Assembly: GCA_017453255.1 (NCBI GenBank) | Contig: JAFTKN010000018.1 | Location: 1 to 35,788, forward strand | Direction: 5' to 3' | Length of the DNA: 35,788 nucleotides | Source of the DNA: Clostridia bacterium | GTDB taxonomy: Bacteria > Bacillota > Clostridia > Oscillospirales > CAG-272 | Shown: positions 31,471-35,788 of the stretch, in pieces | How the letters are laid out: each line of letters begins with the position of its first letter | Position numbering within the stretch: position 1 is the stretch's first letter | Notes under the pieces: generated by a model | The model's database searches: none | Told to the model about the DNA's origin: nothing | Seen by the model: only the letters and a program-made list of their open reading frames with translations | Program-made: the position numbers and the translations under genes

Positions 31471-32193
31471 TTATACTCCTATTGCCCTTTCAATATATTC
31501 GTTATACTTGATTTTTGCATCATAATCAAGGTCACAATGTCCTCTTTTCGCTACTATATCGTAAGTTACGTCAAAGCTATTTCCCTTAAGTGCCTTAACG
31601 AAAGTATTTGAATGCTTCTCTATATTTACTAAATCATCTGTATCACAATGAAAAATATGGTAGCTTGACCTTGGTAGTCTGTCTATCAAATGAAGGGGAG
31701 AAATTGATTTTAATCCCTCCTCTAAGCTTCCGTCATAGTGTGAAACCGCACTATATAAGGTTCTTGGTAAATCAACTCTTTCTGTAAAATGATATACCAC
31801 GTCACAAACAGGACAGTTAGCTACACAGGCAACTGGTGTTCTCCTTGCATATGCCATATAAACGAGGGCACTTTGACCACCCATGCTACCACCTGTTGAT
31901 ACTATAGGTGTATCCTTTGGTAAGCTATAATGGTCAAAAAGCACGTCAATAATTTCGTCAGTATAATTAACAGCCTGCATATTCATCCATGCCCATGGAT
32001 TATTATATGGAACTACATATATAATTCCCTTTTTTGCATAATAGTCACCCTCTAAGGTGTCAGCATCGTTATACATATCCATACCACCTAAGCCAAAAAA
32101 GGAAAGAACTATACCCTTTATTTCGCCCTTTATTGCTTTATCGTTTGTATATGTAAAGCTTCTTAAATTTTCATATGTAATTATTTTTTCCAT
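31471..32193 (-). CDS. Alpha/beta hydrolase
   Basis: 240 residues from ATG 32193. The nucleophile elbow is GGSMGG (101-106, Ser103), with likely acid Asp in FHCDTDD and catalytic His in KRGHCDLDYD, giving a complete triad. IKGIVLSFFGLGG supplies the oxyanion region. There is no signal peptide. Neighbouring glycosidase and sugar isomerase genes suggest a deacylase or esterase acting on decorated sugars (inference). ATG 32193 is preferred over TTG 32211 because SD AGAGG precedes it and lies right after the upstream stop. Confidence 0.8.
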   Translation of the reverse strand: MEKIITYENLRSFTYTNDKAIKGEIKGIVLSFFGLGGMDMYNDADTLEGDYYAKKGIIYVVPYNNPWAWMNMQAVNYTDEIIDVLFDHYSLPKDTPIVSTGGSMGGQSALVYMAYARRTPVACVANCPVCDVVYHFTERVDLPRTLYSAVSHYDGSLEEGLKSISPLHLIDRLPRSSYHIFHCDTDDLVNIEKHSNTFVKALKGNSFDVTYDIVAKRGHCDLDYDAKIKYNEYIERAIGV

Positions 32194-32201
32194 TTTACCT
32201 C

Positions 32202-33050
32202 TTATCCCCAATAGCCTAAATTTGGCTTTGGCTTTGAAAATATTGTTATCTGTTTATTTTCAAAAATTTCATTTGCGTTTCTTACAAAATCAAAGCAGTT
32301 TAACTTTCTTTCTCTTATTATAGTGCCTGGACATTCAAAGCTGATTTCATAAAGCCATATGCCCTTATAATTTATTTCCTCAAGCGCCTTTAAAACCTCT
32401 TGCCAATCAATTATTCCCTCACCTGGTAACCAGTGTCTTTCATTTATCTTGTCGTAATCGGAAATGTGTGTTGTAATGATTTTGTCACCAATTTTCTTGA
32501 TATAATCAACCAAATTCTCGTTAAGCAAATGGTTTGTATCAAGACAGGATTTCAAATCCTTATGTGCGCTTAATAATTCAAGCATATCATTGCTATCTCT
32601 ACCCAGACAGCTCCTTGGTAAATCCTCAACTGCTATAACAGCATTTCTCTCTTTTGCATATTCGCAAAGCTCATACAGGCTATTTTTAGCACATTCTATT
32701 CTTAACTTTCTTTCGTCGTCAGAAATTGGCTCTCCACTTGCATGAATAACAAACTTGTCAATACCAATTTTTGCTCCCTCATCTATGAAATGGCATAAAT
32801 AATTTATTGATTCATCCTTAAGCTCAGGCCTTGAAATATCTATTTTCTCAAATGGGCAAAAGGGTAAGTGAAAGGACCATATTTTAACGCCATATTTTTC
32901 GCTCCAGCTTTTTAAGCTCTCGAAGCTTAAATTATCATAATCCTCGCTCCTTACGGAAATTTCTATATATTTTATTCCCGCTTCTTGATATTCCTTAAAG
33001 CGTTCTTCGTTTATATAATTAGTTGTCGATAAGCCTATTTCGTACATCAT
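32202..33050 (-). CDS. Sugar phosphate isomerase/epimerase (AP endonuclease 2-like TIM barrel)
   Basis: 282 residues in the xylose-isomerase-like TIM barrel. Metal-ligand positions are recognisable: Glu in VIAVEDLPR, Asp in CLDTNHLL, His in TTHISDYD and Glu in WLYEISFEC. IEISVRSEDY and FVIHASGEP are further strand motifs. Members epimerise or isomerise ketoses, inositols and sugar acids; the substrate here cannot be read. Two adjacent ATGs (33050, 33047) could start it; the ribosome site is weak. It follows the HAD gene by one base. Confidence 0.85.
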   Translation of the reverse strand: MMYEIGLSTTNYINEERFKEYQEAGIKYIEISVRSEDYDNLSFESLKSWSEKYGVKIWSFHLPFCPFEKIDISRPELKDESINYLCHFIDEGAKIGIDKFVIHASGEPISDDERKLRIECAKNSLYELCEYAKERNAVIAVEDLPRSCLGRDSNDMLELLSAHKDLKSCLDTNHLLNENLVDYIKKIGDKIITTHISDYDKINERHWLPGEGIIDWQEVLKALEEINYKGIWLYEISFECPGTIIRERKLNCFDFVRNANEIFENKQITIFSKPKPNLGYWG

Positions 33051-33051
33051 C

Positions 33052-33846
33052 TTATTTCAACCTTTCTAAAATTTCCTTTGCGCTTGACATAACATAGTCA
33101 GGCTTAATTTCGGATTTTTCAAGTGTATCATATGTTGTTTCGCCACTCATTACAAGAATTGAGGTAACACCTGCATTAATTCCACTTTTAATGTCAGTAT
33201 ATATTCTATCGCCTATTACAGCAGTTTCCTCTTTTGTAAATCCTGTCTTATCCATTGCTAAAATTGGCATAAGTGCTTCTGGCTTGCCTATCACAATCGG
33301 TCTTTTGCCTGAAACATTGTAAAGCATATCGCAAACGCTACCACAATCAGGAACAGAACCAAACTCGGTTGGGCATACATAGTCAGGATTAGTTGCTATA
33401 TATGGAATTTCAGGTCTTAAAAGCAACAATTTAGACACGTCCTCAAGCTTTTTAAAGGTTAATTCTGTATCAAAGCCCATTACAATTACATCAACCTTGT
33501 CTAATTCCTCTGTAATTTCAAAGCCATTTGCTCTTAATTCAGCCTTTAAGGATTCCGTTCCACATACATACAATTTTGCTCCACTGTGGTTTTTTTTCAA
33601 ATAGTACGAGGTTGCCTGTGACGATGTTAAAAAGTCGTCATAGCAGCTTTCAATTCCCATTTTTTCAAGCTTTTTTATGTAATCGTTTACACTCTTTGAG
33701 GAATTATTTGTCATAAATATATATTTACCACCACTTTTTTTAATTTCACAAAGAAGCTCCTTTGTAAAATCATAAAGCCTGTTTCCTAAATAAAGCGTTC
33801 CGTCCATATCAAATAAAAATAGCTTAATGCTTTCGATTTTATTCAT
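33052..33846 (-). CDS. HAD-IIA family phosphatase (NagD-like)
   Basis: 264 residues from ATG 33846 (SD GGGAG). Motif I FDMDGTLYLG (12-21, Asp13 and Asp15), motif II MTNNSS, motif III Lys in VIGKPEA and motif IV GDRIYTDIKSG are intact, with a C2-type cap between II and III. NagD-like enzymes dephosphorylate sugar phosphates, nucleotides or phosphoglycolate. As first gene of a sugar operon it may act on a sugar phosphate (inference). The longer open frame upstream runs through the promoter and palindrome and is not used. Confidence 0.9.
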   Translation of the reverse strand: MNKIESIKLFLFDMDGTLYLGNRLYDFTKELLCEIKKSGGKYIFMTNNSSKSVNDYIKKLEKMGIESCYDDFLTSSQATSYYLKKNHSGAKLYVCGTESLKAELRANGFEITEELDKVDVIVMGFDTELTFKKLEDVSKLLLLRPEIPYIATNPDYVCPTEFGSVPDCGSVCDMLYNVSGKRPIVIGKPEALMPILAMDKTGFTKEETAVIGDRIYTDIKSGINAGVTSILVMSGETTYDTLEKSEIKPDYVMSSAKEILERLK

Positions 33847-33862
33847 TTTATCTCCCATTAAA

Positions 33863-33894
33863 ACAAAAAATGCCTGACACAATTGTGTCAGGCA
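33863..33894 (-). terminator. Palindromic terminator overlapping the HAD start site
   Basis: A perfect 24-nt palindrome (33871-33894), arm TGCCTGACACAA, followed on the minus strand by TTTTTTG. It terminates the FAD/Rieske gene. The promoter at 33896-33924 starts transcription at about 33889, inside the first arm. Confidence 0.85.
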
Positions 33895-33895
33895 T

Positions 33896-33924
33896 ATTAT
33901 ACCATAAAGCTTAAGCTCTTTCAA
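33896..33924 (-). promoter_or_regulatory. Promoter of the HAD/sugar operon
   Basis: Minus strand TTGAAA (33924-33919), 17-nt spacer ending TGG, TATAAT (33901-33896). It lies between the FAD gene stop and the terminator. Confidence 0.75.
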
Positions 33925-33926
33925 CA

Positions 33927-35234
33927 TTAATTTAATTTTTTGTCGTCCGTTGCAGGGTTGTCTATCACCTCTCCACTTTCTTTAAAGCGCGAGCCGTGAC
34001 AGGAGCAATCCCATGAATGCTCCTCCTTATTATACTTCAAGGCACAGCCAAGATGCGGACAACGTGGTACTGTAGGAGTCAATAAGCCTATGGTCGATGC
34101 GATTATATTAGAAAATAATCTTGAATGAAGAATACTTCTTGATGGCGAAAAAACCTCTTCAAAATCATTTTTCTTATCTCTTACTAAATCTACAAGTAGC
34201 ATTGCAGATACCATTGAGGAGCTTATTCCCCATTTATTAAAGCCTGTTGCAACGTATAAATTAGGCGTGCTTTTTGAATACATTCCAATATATGGTATAG
34301 AGTCAAGGGTTATACAATCCTGAGATGCCCATTTGTTTGTTATTCGAGCCGTATTATAATGCTTTTCTGCAAACGCCTCAAGCTCTTTCCAGCCTCCTCC
34401 CTTTTTGCCTGTCCTATGGCTTCCACCACAAAGAATTAGCTTATTCTCATATGAGCGAAATGACAAGCCTTTTTTGTCTTCATCAACATACATTCCATCC
34501 ATCTTAGTAGCGTTTTCAAGAGAGATTGAATAAGAGCGATGCTGATACATTTTTACAAAATACCCACCATGCTTATTTAATATTGGGAAATGAGTAGCTA
34601 TTATTGCTTTTTTATATTGAACCTTACCATTTGGAGTTGTCGCTTCGTTTGGCTTTAGCTCTAACACCTTTGTATTTTCGTAAATTGGTAAATCTTTTGC
34701 TAAAGCATAAATAAATTTCAAGGGATTAAATTGTGCTTGGTTAAAGACCTTTACTGCTCCCTTCGTTTCAAGAGGGACAGGAATATAGCTTACGTATTCT
34801 GCTTTTACGCCGAGCCTTAAAAGTGCATCTAATTCATTTTCTAATTTGCCCTTGCTTTTAAGCGAATAAACATAATTATCCTTTGTTTCATAATCGCATG
34901 GGATTTCCTTACAGAGCCTTGAATATTCTCTTAGCGCCTTTTCCTGTGCTTTTACGTAGAGCTTGGCTTTATCATAGCCATATCGATTTATCATTTTGTC
35001 ATAGATAAGTCCATGCTGTAAGGTTATTTTCGCAGTTGTATCCTTTGTTACGCCACAGCAAATTTCTCCCTTTTCTAATAGGACGCAATCTACACCTGCT
35101 TGCTTTAGCATATATGCACACAAGACCCCTGCTATTCCACCACCTATTATTAAAACATCTGTTTTAATATCGCCCTTTAAGCTATCAAAATGCGCATTTT
35201 TCTTTTCATTATCTGTCCATATTGAACTATTCAT
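33927..35234 (-). CDS. FAD-dependent oxidoreductase with C-terminal Rieske domain
   Basis: 435 residues. A DAO-type FAD domain begins DVLIIGGGIAGVLCAYML (26-43, GxGxxG), with CGVTKDTTAKITLQHG and a late ATGFNKWGISSSM FAD-contact strand. The C-terminus is a Rieske [2Fe-2S] domain: CPH (C392, H394) and CSCH (C410, H413), with C397 and C412 able to form the usual disulfide. The layout resembles B. subtilis YhfW. A redox role is secure, the substrate is unknown. SD GAGGTGA lies 5 nt before ATG 35234. It is a single-gene unit ending at the palindromic terminator. Confidence 0.92.
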   Translation of the reverse strand: MNSSIWTDNEKKNAHFDSLKGDIKTDVLIIGGGIAGVLCAYMLKQAGVDCVLLEKGEICCGVTKDTTAKITLQHGLIYDKMINRYGYDKAKLYVKAQEKALREYSRLCKEIPCDYETKDNYVYSLKSKGKLENELDALLRLGVKAEYVSYIPVPLETKGAVKVFNQAQFNPLKFIYALAKDLPIYENTKVLELKPNEATTPNGKVQYKKAIIATHFPILNKHGGYFVKMYQHRSYSISLENATKMDGMYVDEDKKGLSFRSYENKLILCGGSHRTGKKGGGWKELEAFAEKHYNTARITNKWASQDCITLDSIPYIGMYSKSTPNLYVATGFNKWGISSSMVSAMLLVDLVRDKKNDFEEVFSPSRSILHSRLFSNIIASTIGLLTPTVPRCPHLGCALKYNKEEHSWDCSCHGSRFKESGEVIDNPATDDKKLN

Positions 35235-35788
35235 TTTATCACCTCGTAAAATAGTATGTGCATTTTTTGGTATATATATAAATAGGCTTTTTGAAAATAT
35301 GTATTCACTTTCCCACCAGCTTGTGTATAATTAGGTTGCAAATATGTGTTAAAGTGTTTTATGAAGTCTAAAATTACTATTGATAATAACAACGCTATCA
35401 AAAATATTGATAGACGCATATATGGCTCTTTTATTTAGTATTTAACGTCAAAATTCACAAATGATAACATCAAAATAGCGACACGTCCCCGTGATTTTGA
35501 AAAAACATTCACAGTATATGATCAAAATCAGGTATGAGAAATAATATTGATAATTAAAATCTCTCACGTCATGCACGTATAAGAAATCAAGGCAAACAAC
35601 ACGTTTCATATTGTTTTGCTTGAATATATAAACGATGGTCCTTTTCGTTTGGCTCCCCCTGCTGGGAAACGAGGGTAAAAACAATTGAGTATTGTTTTTA
35701 CCGAAGTTTTCTCTACGAAGCAAGGAGTATAAGAAGTTATCGTTAGATAACGCCTTAGACGACTATGCGATTAGAGCGGCACCGAAAG
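35235..35788. other. Right-end intergenic region with hairpins, no convincing gene
   Basis: About 550 bp lacking a supported gene; minus-strand open frames have no ribosome site and no family features. It probably carries the FAD/Rieske promoter, which I cannot place. Several inverted repeats occur: a perfect 12-bp stem with 5-nt loop (35674-35702, arm GGTAAAAACAAT), a TCGTTT/AAACGA hairpin (about 35645-35672) and GTTATC/GATAAC (about 35738-35753). They may belong to an intergenic element running off the window. Confidence 0.5.
35674..35702. repeat. Perfect 12-bp inverted repeat
   Basis: Arms GGTAAAAACAAT and ATTGTTTTTACC flank TGAGT. There is no T-tract beyond the arm, so it is not a standard terminator. 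It may be part of a small palindromic element. Confidence 0.6.

Noticed and set aside
33847..33927. Longer HAD start upstream
   Set aside because: It would translate the promoter and palindromic terminator; ATG 33846 has SD GGGAG.
35231..35419. Minus-strand ORF of 62 codons before the FAD gene
   Set aside because: It covers the leader and ribosome site of the FAD/Rieske gene and has no SD of its own.
35448..35723. Minus-strand ORF of 91 codons
   Set aside because: No ribosome site or family features; it spans hairpins, and composition is that of non-coding DNA.

Overview
The window looks like a chromosome segment of an uncultured, AT-rich, Gram-positive anaerobe of the Clostridia, probably gut-associated. 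Supporting signs are a threonine T-box leader, a tetrahydrofolate riboswitch on an ECF folate transporter, a flavin reductase-rubredoxin fusion, BspA-like leucine-rich-repeat surface proteins, MtaB, and strong Shine-Dalgarno sites with TTGACA/TATAAT promoters. The standard code applies: TGA ends at least two genes (at 18193 and 22686). I see no phage, transposase, integrase, CRISPR array, tRNA or rRNA.

Layout. 1-348 is non-coding: a 24-bp tandem repeat and a terminator. 349-3205 (+) holds sfsA, an iron-sulfur aldo/keto reductase and a short GH29 alpha-L-fucosidase. 3325-9330 (-) holds a secreted repeat protein with its own promoter, and a coaW / methyltransferase-like / repeat-lipoprotein operon; 5074-5409 between them carries dispersed repeats. 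9438-11200 (-) is a ThuA/Gfo-Idh pair divergent from ung. 12071-15393 (-) holds birA, a divergent LCP-family protein and an RluA-type pseudouridine synthase, divergent from mtaB. 16921-21316 (-) is a surface-glycan operon: ABC permease, ABC ATPase, priming sugar-phosphate transferase, GT4 glycosyltransferase and a small NfeD-like membrane protein. 21400-23264 (-) is folT-folC under a THF riboswitch, divergent from a predicted heavy-metal exporter with a Fur-like operator. Then come a small membrane protein, T-box-thrS, the flavin reductase-rubredoxin, a ClC transporter and a small lipoprotein. 29905-33846 (-) is a sugar operon (HAD phosphatase, TIM-barrel isomerase/epimerase, alpha/beta hydrolase, GH36-like glycosidase), preceded by a FAD/Rieske oxidoreductase. 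35235-35788 has no convincing gene.

The most unusual observation is a nearly identical 26-nt leader segment (24 of 26 matching) in front of two unrelated, unlinked genes, mtaB and the ClC transporter. In both it lies in the same frame of a tiny ORF (MLSPTNLLFQDK and MLTDLWFQDKWVGG) just upstream of the main Shine-Dalgarno site. It may be a new regulatory leader family. Other points of interest are a terminator that overlaps the start site of the next promoter (33863-33924), an LCP protein lacking its usual arginines, a threonyl-tRNA synthetase lacking the TGS domain, and a very uniform promoter style (17-nt spacer, usually TGN before the -10). All calls come from reading the sequence; no database search or folding program was run.
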